From NCBI GenBank assembly GCA_037102815.1, contig BTPP01000007.1, forward strand, positions 2,728,001-2,792,000: a stretch of 64,000 nt of DNA. The letters are read 5' to 3'. Position numbers and translations under genes: made by a program. The DNA comes from Neurospora intermedia (taxonomy: Eukaryota > Ascomycota > Sordariomycetes > Sordariales > Sordariaceae). The notes under the pieces are model-generated. The model was not told the DNA's origin. It was given only the letters and a program-made list of their open reading frames with translations, and made no database searches. Positions 13,743 through 25,913 of the stretch are shown piece by piece; position 1 is the stretch's first letter; each line of letters starts with the position of its first letter.

Positions 13743-16041
13743 CTACTCCTCGCTCCCCTTAAGGTTCACCATGCCCTCCCATTCTTTCTTCTCCTTATCC
13801 GCACGCATCTCTCTCAGCCTGATCTCCTCCCCCTTGACCAGACTTCCAACTCCAGCCTCTCCGCTCGGACTCTTGAACGGGCATCTCTCCAAGAGTGCAT
13901 CGTCACCGCTGGTATGAGTTCTAGGGAAACCGAATCCAGTACCGCGTTTGAAACCGATGAACTGCTTGCCGCTCAACAGCTGCCAGACCATCCAGTACAC
14001 GTCTTCAAGGCACGGATCGCCAAGCTCCCACCACACGGGCGCCGGCTCGCCGTAATACCTCGGCGGGTCGTCGACGGACGAGTCAAACATGACCGGCAGC
14101 GCACGGCAGCGTGTCTGCGGCGGGTTGTTGTGCTGCTTCTTCTCGTGCTCCGGAATGGCGGAGCAGCTAAGGGGCAAATGGCCGGAGTCAGCCATCCATT
14201 TGGCCACGCGCTCCTCAAAGGGTGGGCAAACCCATCCACCGTGACCGAGCAGAGTGGCGTGTCGTTGCGAAGAAGGTGGTCCGCTAAAGCCGTTCTCGTT
14301 TTGAGATTGTTCCGTGGAGAAGGCTACCACGCGGACTGTGTAGATAGAGGAGCGCTTCTTGCGAGCGGCAAAGGAACCGTTCAGCTCAGGAGTGCAGAGG
14401 CGGTTGAGGGTGTTGTGGCCGGGAGTAAAGGAATCCCTAAGTGACTGATGAGTGTCCCGATAGTTCTGGTTCTCCTTGGAAGCTGAGGATTCTGCCATCT
14501 GATATTGATCGCTGTCGGGCGAATATTTGACGGGAGAAGACGGAGGGGAGGGTGAACGCGAGGGAGTTCCGGGAATGACGATCTCGCTTTGGGTAGTGTC
14601 ACCTTCATAGGTTTCGCCTCCGCCGTTGTCTCCGGTTTCACCCACATTGTCATCGCTCATGGTGATGTCGCCCTCATCATCGATGCTGTCAAAGCTGGTG
14701 CTATGAGGAACAAGGGGCTTGCTGCGGGGAATACCTGTGCCGATGGGGCGATCAGAGTCGAGCTGGGGCGATCTTGAACCAAAGAGTTGCGCAAAAGCTG
14801 GACGCGGTGATGGCGGGGCTTGATCTGTCGACGGGCCGGCCGCAACGTCTTGTTCAGACTTGGAGGTGGCTGCGATTCTACTAGACAAGTTGAGTGGAGT
14901 CCAACGAGAATCAGAGAAAGAGTTGACAGTGGCAGTAGGGCTGCAAAGGTCGATATCTTCGGATCCGACGTGAACAGTTTTGGGGGTAGCATCTCCATAA
15001 TTGTTGTGTGCAGACGACGAGGTGTTGGTAGGAGTAGTCGGCAAAGGTCTGCTCATCTTAGTCAAGGCCAGTGTCGCAATGTCTTCAAGCTCCTCGCTGC
15101 CACGCTCTTCTGAGGGACTTCGAGGAAACCCAGAATGGGTGCCGGCAAGTGACGAGAGAAGAAGTTTCTTAGGCTGCACAGCAGACATTTTGCTGATGTC
15201 CGAAGAAAGCGAGCGCTTATCACCACCCGGGGCCGGAGTGTCATTCGCGATTCCCATACCAATCCAAACTTCGTTGGGGTTCATTCCCAATTTTCGAATG
15301 ACTTGGTCATCATCACCAGAGACGTGCTTGATCTGGATCTCCATGTAATACTCTCGCTGGCCGTTGTCGGCATATAACCAGTCACCGAAGAACAGGGTTT
15401 TGCCCCACTGTCAAGGAAAACATGTTAGCGAGTGACTCCATATGGGCCAAGGCTGCGTGGGAGAAGAGTCTCGTTAGTTTACTTGTGATACTTACCTCCA
15501 GCTTAGAAGCAAGACCAGTCCCCTCCTCGGATTTGTGGTTGCGGGAAGCTTGAGTCTCTTGGATGTCTCCAACTTGGCTTGCCCAATCCAGATGCATGAT
15601 GCTGTGGTTCTCAACGTCTTCATAGAACATGATGTCCTGGTGCTTCCTCTCAAGGAGGCGCATAACCTGTCTGAAATAATAGCCGCCCAGATCGGCATTA
15701 CTCTTGGAACCTTTCGATCGCGCGCTGGTTGGAATCGGGGTAGGATCCGCGCTGTCGACAGTTTTTAAACTGTTCTCGTCATGTTCGACAGAGGGGTGGG
15801 GAGCCGGAAGGCGGGCCATTCCAACGTCGGCAAGCTCATCGTCGCCTCGCGTCGGTGAAGTGGCCGGCGCCGGGGGAAAAACCGCGTCAACATCGACCCA
15901 CACATTATCTGTACCGGAAGTGTCGTTGTTTTCGTCTTCGAGGTCAAAATCATCGAGAGGAGAGATTCTGGGGGACTGCGGGAAGCCAAGAGGCGTCATT
16001 GCACAGCAGCGCCTTCCCTCCGATGCAGGAGAGGACACCAT
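13743..16041 (-). CDS. Unknown 736-aa protein, low-complexity centre
   Basis: I do not recognise the family. Two exons fit exactly: 16041-15496 and 15407-13743 (182 + 555 codons). The intron has a GTAAGT donor, a GCTAAC branch and a CAG acceptor. An in-frame ATG at 16086 could extend the protein by 15 residues. Two folded-looking parts flank a disordered centre. The first, at about residues 110-240, includes ERKHQDIMFYEDVENHS and, across the splice, LEWGKTLFFGDWLYADNG and NPNEVWIGMGI. The second is a Trp-rich C-terminal part including PVWWELGDPCLEDVYWMVW. The centre (about 240-560) is Ser/Pro/Asp-rich with many SP/TP sites, which suggests a phosphorylated regulatory protein. The conserved-looking ends, frame length and clean splice join argue for a real gene. 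The function is unknown. Confidence 0.75.
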
Positions 16042-19000
16042 TATGACTTTGGTGTGTCTGGGGAGCGTGGGATGTGAATACGTCAACTGCTTGACGGCTT
16101 CAGTAGAGTGTAGTTAAGCTGCGATGCTGCAGGTCGATATCAGCTGAGCAAGTTTCAAGTGAAGGTTTGGAATTGTGGCGGGGTGATGAGGAGGAAGATG
16201 CAAGCAAAGGCGGTCGACGGAAAGCTGGCGCAAACGTGGCAAAGGCGGATGCCTGGGGGTGAAGGGATGGTTTCCCTCAAGTTGCAGTCACCTAGGGAAC
16301 GACTCCGGGCGACTTTGCAAGGTCCGTCAAAAACCCCGTGCCGAACCACCGGCGCGCTGACAGAGGACGCGGGTGACACAACTGCTTGTATATTTGTTTC
16401 CTCCCGCCTCAGATACCGCGTCTGGTTGTCGCCGCTGGACCTCTGCTGCGGGCCGTAAGCTGTAAGTCGAAGTTACCTGACCGGAAATTTTGACAACGTA
16501 TTGACTCGTTTCGATTTTCAACCTGTTCGACCTTTTGCATGATTTGAACCCGTCCTCAGCTCGGACGTAAACCAACCAAGAACAACGATATCCAGGCGGA
16601 GATGTTCAGATAACGATGATGTCTGCTGACAACCCACCAAAGTGAAGATGGGGCATCAAGATGCTCGATACTCACTCCTCGAATGCGCAGTTCTAAGTTC
16701 GCACTGGACGGAATTCCAATGGTGGCTATAAGGAATACCGAGTAGAGAATAACCTGTGGCCGGCCAAGTCAATAATCGGTCCATCGAAACTCTAACATGG
16801 CGACGAAGGAGGACATACCTGGGCCAATGGAGTACGTCTAAGGGATGTTTTCTGGAAGAAAACGGAGAATGATGTTTGCTGAGACGAGCTGCGTACAGTA
16901 TTCGTCATACTCGCCCCAACAACGAAGGCTTCGTTCTTACTTAATGGAAGAACAGCAAGTGGAAGTTGCACCTCATCATCCCAAACCCAAATGCGGCTCT
17001 CCATGCAACGAGGAAGGTGCGGTTGGGACATCGGCACCGAGACAGTTTAGCCCTCCATACCTCTACCTCTACCCCTGCCTACCTCTACTTACATCGAAGT
17101 ACAGCAATTCGCACTTGCCTGCAGCAAACTTATCGACAGCTCTTCCCGTTCTTCCCATGCTTGACATCGATACCTCCGTGTTAGGTACCTCTATGCACTC
17201 AGTGTTCATGCCGTTTTCACTTGATAGAGGAAACCGGAAAGTGTCTGTTTTGTCATGTACTCATCAATATTGGAGTTATAGCGTGCATGAAACACCTGGA
17301 CTATTCCACCCAGCAATTGCTCATGCCCGGATTGCTTCAACGAGAGTGTGTTGGTGTGCTGTGACTAAAGCTGAAAACAACTGCCGTGTGTTGTATGGGG
17401 AAACAACATTATAAGGGGATAGAAACAAGAAAGGAAACAAAAAAAGGGACCGATGTATACGGGAGGCAAGCGGAAGACACGGAAAGCAGACGAGATAGAC
17501 CGCGTGGAAGGATCGTTTGTAGTGTATCATATCTCGCGAAGAGACAAAGAGGACCGTACTGTGGCTCTCCTGGTACCTATAGATGTGTATCACAATTGCT
17601 TGGACGTCTGAACCTACCTCTAGAGGTCGGTAGTAGTATAGAGGTACCTAGCATGAAGGACAGCACCAGCCATCAAGAAGGGTATCAGGACCACACTCTA
17701 CAGCATCTTCCATTTGGCAGGGCATGGGGAAGTGATGGCGCGTGTATCCTGAAAGTGTTCTCCAGGAACGACCAAGCTGGAGTTCGGAAGTTTCACTTGG
17801 GTGTAACTTTCGTGCGATGGAGCATCGAGTAAAGTGGTGACGAAACCTCAACTGAATGGAACAGGTCATAAAAATGGATAACCTCAGGTCTGTTGGGATG
17901 GCAGTTTGAGCAGAGAACGCAGTGGTGGACGTCGCCCCCGGTCCGATGTGTCTTGTCCTGAGCGTCGTCGGGGTCCTGCGTCGTTGACGTTGACGTTGAC
18001 GAAAAGGCAAATCGGGCAGGGGCCTTGGCCGGGCGTAACTTGGCGCGCCGCTGACTGGCCCTTGCCGCGGCTCGAACAAGGGACAACAAAGCCTAGAACA
18101 CCGGGGGCCGCAACCTGTTGGGGGTGTTGGAGATCGGCTGGCCGCCGTGATAGGGCCCGTTAACATCTGATAGGCTCGCGCTGGTCCCTACGGGGCTTAC
18201 GGGTACGGTCACTAACGACTGTCACCCAATGTCACCGGGACTCTGAAGGGAACACGGCCCCACGGCGGGGCTCCGCCGTTCAATGTTCGGTCCCCTCGAG
18301 GTCCTCCGCTGCCAATCTGGAGGTCCGTGTGGCAGAGGTCTGAATCAGCGAACGGACAACCGCCGCGACCTCGAAATGCATGAAGCCTCCAAAAAAGTTA
18401 GAGATCGCCCAAACGGAAGGCGAACAACTTAACTCGTCCGCGCCGTCTTGCTGGACTGTCTCTAGGTGTTTGTGTAGTGTATATTCTACCGTCATATTGC
18501 CTACAAGTGCAGTCCTGGCCGATTTTTTTTAGTTCCCGTCTGCTGGTCGGGTGGCCAGTGCCCGTGCCAATGCCCAATTGAGTATCGATGCTGCAGTGAG
18601 GTGTTGAAAGAAAAGAAGAAAAAAAGTGTAGGTACGAGATATGGAAAAAAACCAAAAAAACCGAAACCACGATACCTGTGGAACCGCGTCCGTATCGTAA
18701 CTTTCTTCGCGTCCACCTTCTCTGCCATTCTCCATTGTCCTACTTTTCCTCCCTTTCTCCTAACCCACCTCTCCCCTCTTTTTTCCTCTCCCCCCCGTCA
18801 ACCACACTCGCACCGCCTTTGCCAATTTCTTCCCTGAGGGTGCTTCTCTTCATCGTTCACGTTCCTGTATTCGGTCGATTTTTATTCTTCTTGGATCTCC
18901 ACCACGGCGTGTGCCCTTTGTTCCTCGCCGTCGTCCAAAGCAACATCGCATTGTTGTCCCATCGTCACGGTCTCCCTTCGTTGGCAACCTGCGATTCAAG

Positions 19001-19394
19001 ATCTGATATCTTCCGCCTCCCGCCCCCCCGTCCCTGAGTCGCTTTCCACCACCACCACCTAGGACTCAGCAAGAAAAAGCGTCGCTTTGTGTTGCACTGT
19101 CGAATTCTGCTCTGCTTCTGCTAGTCGAGTTTCTACCTTTGCGCAATCACCATTGTTGTGTTGCGCCAGATCGATACTCCCCCAACTCCGCCTTCGCCAA
19201 CACACAACCAAAGCTTACGAGCTCCGCCTCTCGCAGCTTCGACATCAAGCGTGACCCGTTTCGAACACCGAAAAAAAAGGTCCGCCTCTTGCTCGCAGCG
19301 ACGACTCCAGTCCCCCCGGGAAAAGGAGCCAGGTAACGAAACGAATCCCACACCGCTTTCTGCAAACCGCGATCACCTGTGACTTTCACTAGTC
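16042..19394. other. 3.3-kb divergent intergenic region
   Basis: This separates the divergent unknown gene and eIF2A. The final ~700 bases are strongly pyrimidine-rich (about 18700-19100) and probably hold the eIF2A promoter and leader. A minus-strand frame at about 18089-17793 starts with an Arg/Ala-rich, presequence-like segment (SLVRAAARASQRR) but has no ATG and no recognisable continuation, so I do not call it a gene. The 189-codon frame at 16845-17414 also resembles nothing known. Confidence 0.5.
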
Positions 19395-21490
19395 ATGGCC
19401 AATCCTTTGCAGCTCGCCTACCGAACCCAGAAGGCCATCGGCGTCTTTGATGCCGACCCTGTCTACGAAGCCCTTCCTGGATTCACCAAGCCCGAAGGGA
19501 ATCTCCGGTGCTGTGTCTACTCGGGATGCGGCCGCTACTTTGCCTACGCCACTAACGAGGGCGTCGTCATCGTCGACGCGTCCGTCGGCCACGTCTTGAC
19601 TTCGCTGCCCATCCCTGCCGTCTACGAACTCAGCTTCTCCCCCCACGGTACCTACTTGAGCACCTGGGAGCGCCCCGCCAAGGATGAGAATGGCGATGCT
19701 ACCAAGAATCTCAAGATCTGGCGCACCATTGAGGAGCTCGCCGATGGTGCTGAGAAGCAGCCCATTGGCAAGTTCGTCCAAAAGTCTGCTAATGGCTGGA
19801 ACCTGCAGTACACGGAGGATGAGCGCTTCTGCGCGCGCATCGTCACCAACGAGGTCCAGTTCTACAACAGCAACGACCTCGGCACCGTATGGAACAAGCT
19901 GCGCGTTGAGGGCGTCTCCGACTTTGCCCTCGCGCCCGGCAAGAACCAGAACGTTGCTGTTTTCGTCCCAGAGCGCAAGGTATGTTACTTGATCTCCCGT
20001 ATGCATCGCACTTTTTTATATCAACGTCTAACTCTTGGTTACAGGGACATCCCGCCTCCGTCAAGGTCTTCAACGTTCCCCAGTTCACCAGCCCGATTTC
20101 GCAAAAGACCTTTTTCAAGGCCGACAAAGTCCAGCTCAAGTGGAACCAGCTCGGAACTGCTCTGATTGTGCTGGCGCAAACAGAGGTTGACAAGTCCAAC
20201 AAAAGCTACTACGGCGAGACCAACATGTACCTCCTGAGCGCCAACGGCTCGTTCGACGCTCGCGTCACTCTTGACAAGGAGGGCCCTATCCACGATGTGT
20301 CGTGGTCCCCCAACTCCAAGGAGTTCGGTGTCGTATACGGCTACATGCCCGCGAAAACCACCATCTTCAACCACCGCGCCGTCGCCACCCACTCCTTCCC
20401 TCTTGGCCCCCGTAACACCATCATCTTCTCGCCTACTGGCCGGTTTGCCTTGGTTGCCGGTTTCGGTAACTTGGCTGGTCAGATCGATGTTTACGACCTT
20501 GAGAAGGATTATCGCAAGATCACCACCATCGAAAGCGGTAACCCCAGTGTCTGCACCTGGTCTCCTGACAGCCGTTACATCTTGACGGCCACTACTTCTC
20601 CCCGTCTTCGTGTCGACAACGGCATCAAGCTCTGGCACGTTGGTGGCGGTATCATGTACAACGAGGACATGGTTGAGTTGTACAACGTTATCTGGCGCCC
20701 TGTTCCTGCTAACAACCTCCCCAACGTTGACCCGCTGCACCCCGTGCCCACTCCTCACCCTTCGGCTTTGGCATACCTTGGCACTGTCAAGACGCCTTCC
20801 AAGCCCGTCGGTGCCTACCGCCCGCCCGGCGCCCGTGGCTCTTCCACCCCTCTTCACTTCAAGCGTGAGGACGAGGGAGGTGCCGCCCACTCGGTTAGCA
20901 ATGGCGTGCCTCAGGTCGGTCCTAATGGGTTCGGCCGCCCGCGCCGCCAGATTCCTGGCGCCGAGTTTGCCGAGCCAGCGAGACCTTCTGTTCCCGGCGC
21001 CGCTGTGGACGATGAGAACTTGTCCAAGACTGCCTTGAAGAACAAGAAGAAGCGCAACAAGAAGGCCAAGGAGGGCCAGGCACAGGGCGAGGGCGTGACT
21101 ACTCCTAACGAGGGTGGTCTTGCCCCTCCCCGCGAGTCTGTCGACGGCCGCAGCCCCGATCGCAACCACCAGCGTCACCACTCGCGCAGCCAGTCGCGCA
21201 GCAACAACCTGGCTGTCCGCACTCAGAACAACCACCGCAGCCGCTCGAACGTGCGCCAGCCTAATGCGCCTGCTCAACAGGCTGCCCCAGTCGTTGATGC
21301 TGCCGCAGCGGCTGCCCAGAGCGCCAATGCGAAGAAGATCAGGTCTCTGCAGAAGAAGATCCGCGCTATTGAGGATCTCGAGATGAGACATGCTGGTGGC
21401 GAGAAGTTGGAGGATACCCAGTTGAAGAAGATCGCCACCAAGGGCTCTGTGATTAAGGAGCTGGAGGCTCTGGAAAGGGAGGGTCATTAA
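19395..21490 (+). CDS. eIF2A: Eukaryotic translation initiation factor 2A
   Basis: eIF2A is a cytosolic initiation factor that can deliver initiator tRNA to the 40S subunit independently of eIF2-GTP. It works on alternative start codons and under stress. Two exons, 19395-19979 and 20045-21490, join in phase 0 (PERK then GHPASVKVF) and give 676 aa, close to the usual fungal length. The first ~400 residues form the WD-type beta-propeller. Landmarks are VYSGCGRYFAYATNEGVV, LSFSPHGTYLSTWERP, DVSWSPNSKEFGVVYGYMP, SPTGRFALVAGFGNLAGQ and TWSPDSRYILTATTSPR. After this come an Arg/Gly/Pro-rich linker, a Lys-rich patch (KNKKKRNKKAK) and a C-terminal helical segment (KKIRSLQKKIRAIEDLE) that fits the family's C-terminal coiled coil. 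The ATG is the first in-frame start and has a favourable TCATGGC context. The start follows a long pyrimidine-rich leader. Confidence 0.95.
19980..20044 (+). other. eIF2A intron
   Basis: A 65-bp intron with donor GTATGT and acceptor ACAG; branch-like sequence TCTAACTC lies 18 bases before the acceptor. Removing it keeps phase 0. Confidence 0.85.
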
Positions 21491-23102
21491 ACCAGAAATT
21501 GGTCATGCGTCGGGGGTTGAGAAGCTTGAGAGACGGATGGAAGTAGAGTAGTGGTTATCAAGTTGGGTAGTTGAGAGTTGATTTGTGGAACTCGAAAATT
21601 CTTGTTTTGCTACGTTTTCCCAGCCAGTTGTCCGGCATATGTGAGCTTCTTTGTAAGTACTATGCGGCGGTCATGACGATGATGTTGCTGAGAACGTATT
21701 GCTGGGGTCTCTCTGTTCCGGTTTAGGCTACGCCGGCAGTCGAACTCATGTCGGTGTGGTGCATCATGTTTTTTTCTGGCATGCGCTGAGAGGGAGAAAG
21801 TTCGACGCAGCAGAAATTCACCTTGAACATGTTTCACTTTCACCAAAGGGAAGGCGTTGAAGGAGTGGCTAGAAAAAAAAATATATGTATCGGCAGAATG
21901 AAGTTATGGCAACCTTACGTTATGTCCGTGATAAGTAATGAACCGAAGCCTCCGTCGGTCTTTAACAACCCCAAAGCGTCGTGGAACAGCCTTGTGACAC
22001 ATGTGCTATGGACACTCCATTCAAAGGATCGTCATTTTCGCCCGTCGAAGTGGTCATCCGAGTCAAAGGGCACCCAAATCCGACAGTCTACCGGGTGCAT
22101 CTCGCGATGCGTTGTGCACGAGCGCAACGGGTATGAATGTTTGGACCTCGACACTACAGTACGAGTAAGTAATCAAGACGAGTGCATTCATGAGAGCATC
22201 AGCTCATTGGTTTTCCAACATGCGCGCGTCAGCGACAAAAAGATCACGACAGATTAAGGTGCGCAAGCAAATCGATGGCAGATACTCTCAGATAACAAGA
22301 GTTTTGCGAAGTGGGTGGAAATGTCCCAGGCAAAATATTTCTCTACTCCTCGACAGAGAAGAACAAAGGTAGAGGGTAAGAGCTTGAAAAATTCTCTTCT
22401 ATCCTCCACTTTCCCCTCCAGAATGTCATTGCAGTAGACGGAAACCGGAGTGAATATGAAGGAACATATGTTTTATGTGTTGTGAAGAGAAAAAAAAGAA
22501 GAAAAAGAGGAATCCCAAAATTGAGCGGCCCGAGACAGACTTTTAAAGCAAACGCAAGCCACTTCTGTAGCTGCCGGGCTGCACCGCCTCACAGCCCACG
22601 AAACGCAAGAATTGGTGGAACGCAGCCACTGACCTCGTAGCTTGCAGTGGAGTTATGGTGCGATAAGAAACCTGACCTACCAATCACGGCTCGTCGATAG
22701 ACGGTTGGGTAAGCCTGCGTTGCAGCCAGTGTTGCAGTGAGCAGTGAACATACCGACACCTCTAACGTTCAGGGTGTACATACTGTACGTCGGGTACCTG
22801 CCTCATACTGTAGAGGGATGCGTTGCGGGGCATTGATTCTCAAGTCGGAGGTGGATGTCTTCCCACCTAGGAAGCCCCATTAACTTTCTGCGACAAACTC
22901 GAGGAAAAGGCTGTGCCGTTCTGTCGCATTGTTGTAAGACTCATCGAGCTCAACTTCCTTTTTGGTAGTTACACCCATTTCCTACGATTCGTCGCGCGAT
23001 TCGAACAAATTTCTTAAATACCCACGACACTCGACTGGAAATCCGTCGATTCCCAACTTTTCCAACAAAACCATCTTATACCCCCCAAAGATCAAAGATA
23101 AA
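21491..23102. other. Intergenic region between eIF2A and PP28 gene
   Basis: It contains the eIF2A 3' UTR and the PP28 promoter. Frames such as 21823-22257 show no family resemblance. GTACC/GGTAC motifs and an A-rich patch near 22491-22508 are the only visible structure. Confidence 0.5.
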
Positions 23103-24050
23103 ATGGCAGGCGGTAGTGGCCCGGCTGGTCGTGGACGTGGCGGCAAGTTCAAGAAGTACACTCGTGGAGGTATGTTAATAACACAGATGCTGCCGGAGCA
23201 GCACTCTCCCTACCTGCTACAATCATGTCTGTTAACCACCTATCTTCCTTCCAGGTGGTCACCATTTCTCTCGCGACCTTCGCCCTCTCGACGCCGATGG
23301 CAACGAAGTCGGCATGTGGGGCGCCGGCGGCGGCAAGAACAGGGAGTCCGAATCCGAGGAGGAATCCTCCGAGGAGGAGTCTTCCGAGGACGAGGCTGCC
23401 GGCCCCTCTAGCAAGGCCCCCAAGGCTGAGCTGACCCGCGAGGAACTCAAAGCACAAAAGAAGGCGAAGAAGGAGGCAGCCATCGCGCGCGCCAAGGCCG
23501 CCGCGGTGCAGGTTGGCGATTTGCCCCCTAGCGACTCGGAGGAAGAGAGCGAGGATGACGCGCCCATGCCCGCCAACCCCAACCACTCCAAGTCTGCGCG
23601 CAACCAGACCAAGAAGCCCGTCGCCAAGGAGGAATCGGATGATGAGGCCGTCGCTAACCGCGCCAAGAAGCTTAGCATAGCGGACTCAGCACCCGGCAAC
23701 AGGAAGGAGCGTGAGGCGGCTGCGGCGGCTGCGGCGAAGGAGAGGTATCAGAAGCTTCATGAGGCCGGCAAGACGGATCAGGCCAAGGCCGATCTCGCGA
23801 GGTTGAAGCTCATTCGTGAGAAGAGGGAGCAGGAGGCTGCTAGGAAACAGGTATGTGGCATAGTTGTCGTTGCCCCGCCATCGTACATCATACAGGACTT
23901 GCTGCTAACAGTCTGCGATTTTGATAGGCCGAGAAGGAAGAACGCGAAGCCCAGGAGAAGCTCAAGAGGGAACAGTTTGAGGCCAAGGAGGCCAAGAGGC
24001 GTGAGGCGGCCCTTGGTCCTCAGAAGAAGGCCAAGAGCAGCAAGAAATGA
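23103..24050 (+). CDS. PP28/PDAP1-like casein-kinase substrate phosphoprotein
   Basis: This belongs to the 28-kDa heat- and acid-stable phosphoprotein family (PDAP1, casein kinase substrate PP28). These are small, highly charged proteins; in animals they are CK2 substrates, and translation-linked roles have been proposed. The exons are 23103-23169, 23255-23850 and 23928-24050, giving 261 aa, with GTATGT donors and CTAAC branch sites. The N-terminus is the basic, Gly-rich GRGRGGKFKKYTRGGG-type start seen in the family. A run of Ser/Glu repeats (about residues 46-62) provides dense CK2-type acidic Ser sites. The C-terminal half is the Ala/Lys/Glu-rich long-helix PP28 domain (about residues 160-255, with KERYQKLHEAGKTDQAKADLARL and EKEEREAQEKLKREQ). 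It ends in a poly-basic KKAKSSKK tail. Confidence 0.9.
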
Positions 24051-24302
24051 AGGCAGTGAGGATGGTGTTTTCTTTTCTCGATCACTTCGTCTATTCCCCG
24101 TGGACCGCTGCGAACACGCAGTGGCATTTATTCGAATTTCTTCCGGTGCCTTTCATTCGCCCAGCCCTGTATACCTGTATATGCAAATTATGATCTATAT
24201 GTTGCTCGTGAACTTTGTCCCTGTTCCCGTCTACTCAGCCTGTATGGAATGTATATGTCGTTGCCTTTTCCACCCCTCTCTTCCCTCTTTCAAGGTAGGT
24301 CA

Positions 24303-25364
24303 TTATAACCCAACTGAGGGATCCGACCCAACAGCCTCCTTCCAAAACGCGTCAAAGTCCACTCCATTCTCTTTGAACAGATCCCGAATTTTCTGCGCCA
24401 CCTCGATCTGGCGCTCCTGCGTAAAGCCGCCCTGCTGGGTCTCAAATTGAATGACCTCGATCCAGCGATAGAAAAGGTTCTCCTTTCCGATGGCCGTCAG
24501 CGCATCACGGAACGCAAAAACCTGCCTCCTGCGTTCAGCCTCCTGCGCATTCTCCCCAGACTCATTCATGTCAATCGCAATCCAGCCGAATTTGTCATGG
24601 TGGCAAAGCACGAGCGTCCTGAAGGCGTCCAGGGAAATCTCTTTCTTATCCACCAAGGTAGTCGCCTTAACCATAGCCTTCCAATCCAAGTCCCAGTCCC
24701 CGTTCATGGTCAAGTATCCCGTCTTCTCCTGCAGCAGCATCGGGGAAGTTGCGTTGCGAACCATGTCCCACAGAATCGTGCGCGCCTCGTTGCCCTGCGG
24801 CTTCTCCGAAAAGATATCCACACCATACACCTGCGTGTCCCACGACCGCGACCGGCGCACGTAGATCTCCTTGTCGCGGAACCCAATGGCCGTCCGCCAC
24901 AACACGGGACTGCCGTGCTTGCGCCCGAACACGAACTCGATGGGCCACGGCCAGACGAACACGGCGAGGACGAAATCGAACAGAAACGTAAGCGTGCGCC
25001 GGCCAGCCACCGCAAAAAATTGCCGATAGGTCAGGTCGGCCATGCGGATCGTTGTCGAGTTTTCGTACCCCAGGAACGAGGAAGACAAAAGCGCGACGTA
25101 GTAAGGAATGATGTACCACATGCGCCACAGAAAGAGGGCGAAGACGACGGCGTTGAGCATAATCGGCACAGAAAAGATCTTGCGCTTGAAGGAGGCCGGC
25201 TTCTGGTCGACATGCGCGATGTAGACATGCTTCTTAGAGAGAGAAGAGGTGAAGGGCTTGAGTGAATCCGGGGCGATGCGGAAGGGTTTGGGCGGCTCGA
25301 GAGCACCGCCGGAGCTGCTGCTACCGCCGCCGCGTGCTCCTTTGCTGGTTTTCTTTGGCGCCAT
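24303..25364 (-). CDS. Uncharacterised fungal integral membrane protein
   Basis: A single 353-aa frame runs from an ATG to a stop with no intron needed. The N-terminal ~30 residues are Lys/Gly/Ser-rich and cytosolic-looking. The hydrophobic stretch at about 62-100 (VPIMLNAVVFALFLW, then WYIIPYYVALLSSSFLGY) and another at about 128-150 (TLTFLFDFVLAVFVWPWPIEFV) suggest two or three membrane spans. A soluble, charged domain of about 200 residues follows, rich in Trp and acidic residues (TGYLTMNGDWDLDWKAMVKATTLVDKKE). I recognise it only as a conserved-looking fungal protein of unknown function. ER or mitochondrial membrane is plausible but unproven. It is tail to tail with the PP28 gene (252 bp apart) and diverges from the mIF2 gene. 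Confidence 0.8.
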   Translation of the reverse strand: MAPKKTSKGARGGGSSSSGGALEPPKPFRIAPDSLKPFTSSLSKKHVYIAHVDQKPASFKRKIFSVPIMLNAVVFALFLWRMWYIIPYYVALLSSSFLGYENSTTIRMADLTYRQFFAVAGRRTLTFLFDFVLAVFVWPWPIEFVFGRKHGSPVLWRTAIGFRDKEIYVRRSRSWDTQVYGVDIFSEKPQGNEARTILWDMVRNATSPMLLQEKTGYLTMNGDWDLDWKAMVKATTLVDKKEISLDAFRTLVLCHHDKFGWIAIDMNESGENAQEAERRRQVFAFRDALTAIGKENLFYRWIEVIQFETQQGGFTQERQIEVAQKIRDLFKENGVDFDAFWKEAVGSDPSVGL

Positions 25365-25913
25365 GTTTGGCGACTATGTGGGTTTGATGATGAGGGAGTT
25401 TGGCGAGCAAATGAAAGAAGACAGTTTAGAAAAAAAAAAAAAGACGGTGAAGGAATGGAGGGAAGTGGAAGTTGGCGGCTTCGTGGAAAGAAGCTTTGGG
25501 GTTTGGGGCCAGATTTCTAGAGGCCAAAAGGGTCCACGTCGGGGTACGTACCTTGTATTGTTTGTAAGCCCCTGAAGCTGACCTCTGGTCAAGAGCACCT
25601 GCCTTAACCCTAACCCGGCTCCTGAACTGCTCGCTTGACAGCTGCCCCTCACTACTTCTACAACCCAGCACGTACAGGAAGTACCTCTACTGTAATGCTG
25701 TTTTATCTTATCAGTCACTGGGTACCCACTTTAATATTGAAGCGCTGCGCGCTGCAGCACCAGTAACGACCGGGAAGCTCTGGTGAACTGCGGGACGGAA
25801 CGGATCGCCCGTGTAAGTTACAAAATTCCACCTTGGCTGTCGCGCCAGGCTCTTGTTCCATCTCCTCTCTGGTCTGGTCCTGCTGGGCAAACTATGCCCT
25901 GTGATAGAACAAG
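25365..25913. other. Divergent promoter region (membrane protein / mIF2)
   Basis: A 549-bp region between two divergent starts. It includes an A-run at about 25430-25443 and a telo-box-like CTTAACCCTAACCCG at 25603-25617. Confidence 0.6.
25603..25617 (+). promoter_or_regulatory. Telo-box-like AACCCTAA element
   Basis: CTTAACCCTAACCCG lies about 300 bp upstream of the mIF2 start codon. In other eukaryotes the same octamer binds telobox/Tbf1-type factors in promoters of translation genes. Function here is inferred only. Confidence 0.35.

Noticed and set aside
16528-16550. B-box-like GGTTCAAATC on the minus strand
   Set aside because: No matching stems for a tRNA.
16845-17414. 189-codon frame between two genes
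   Set aside because: No family, no splice partners, and composition with GTACC repeats typical of non-coding DNA here.
17793-18089. Minus-strand frame with a presequence-like start
   Set aside because: No ATG at the start and no recognisable domain after the Arg/Ala-rich part; kept only as a remark.
20039-21487. 482-codon minus-strand open frame opposite eIF2A
   Set aside because: It is a shadow of the GC-rich eIF2A codons; the plus strand encodes a recognisable protein.
24447-25265. 272-codon plus-strand frame opposite the membrane protein
   Set aside because: His/Arg-rich shadow; the minus-strand frame has membrane helices, an ATG and normal composition.
25603-25617. Interstitial telomere
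   Set aside because: Only about two TTAGGG-type units; too short for a telomere remnant, so treated as a telo-box.
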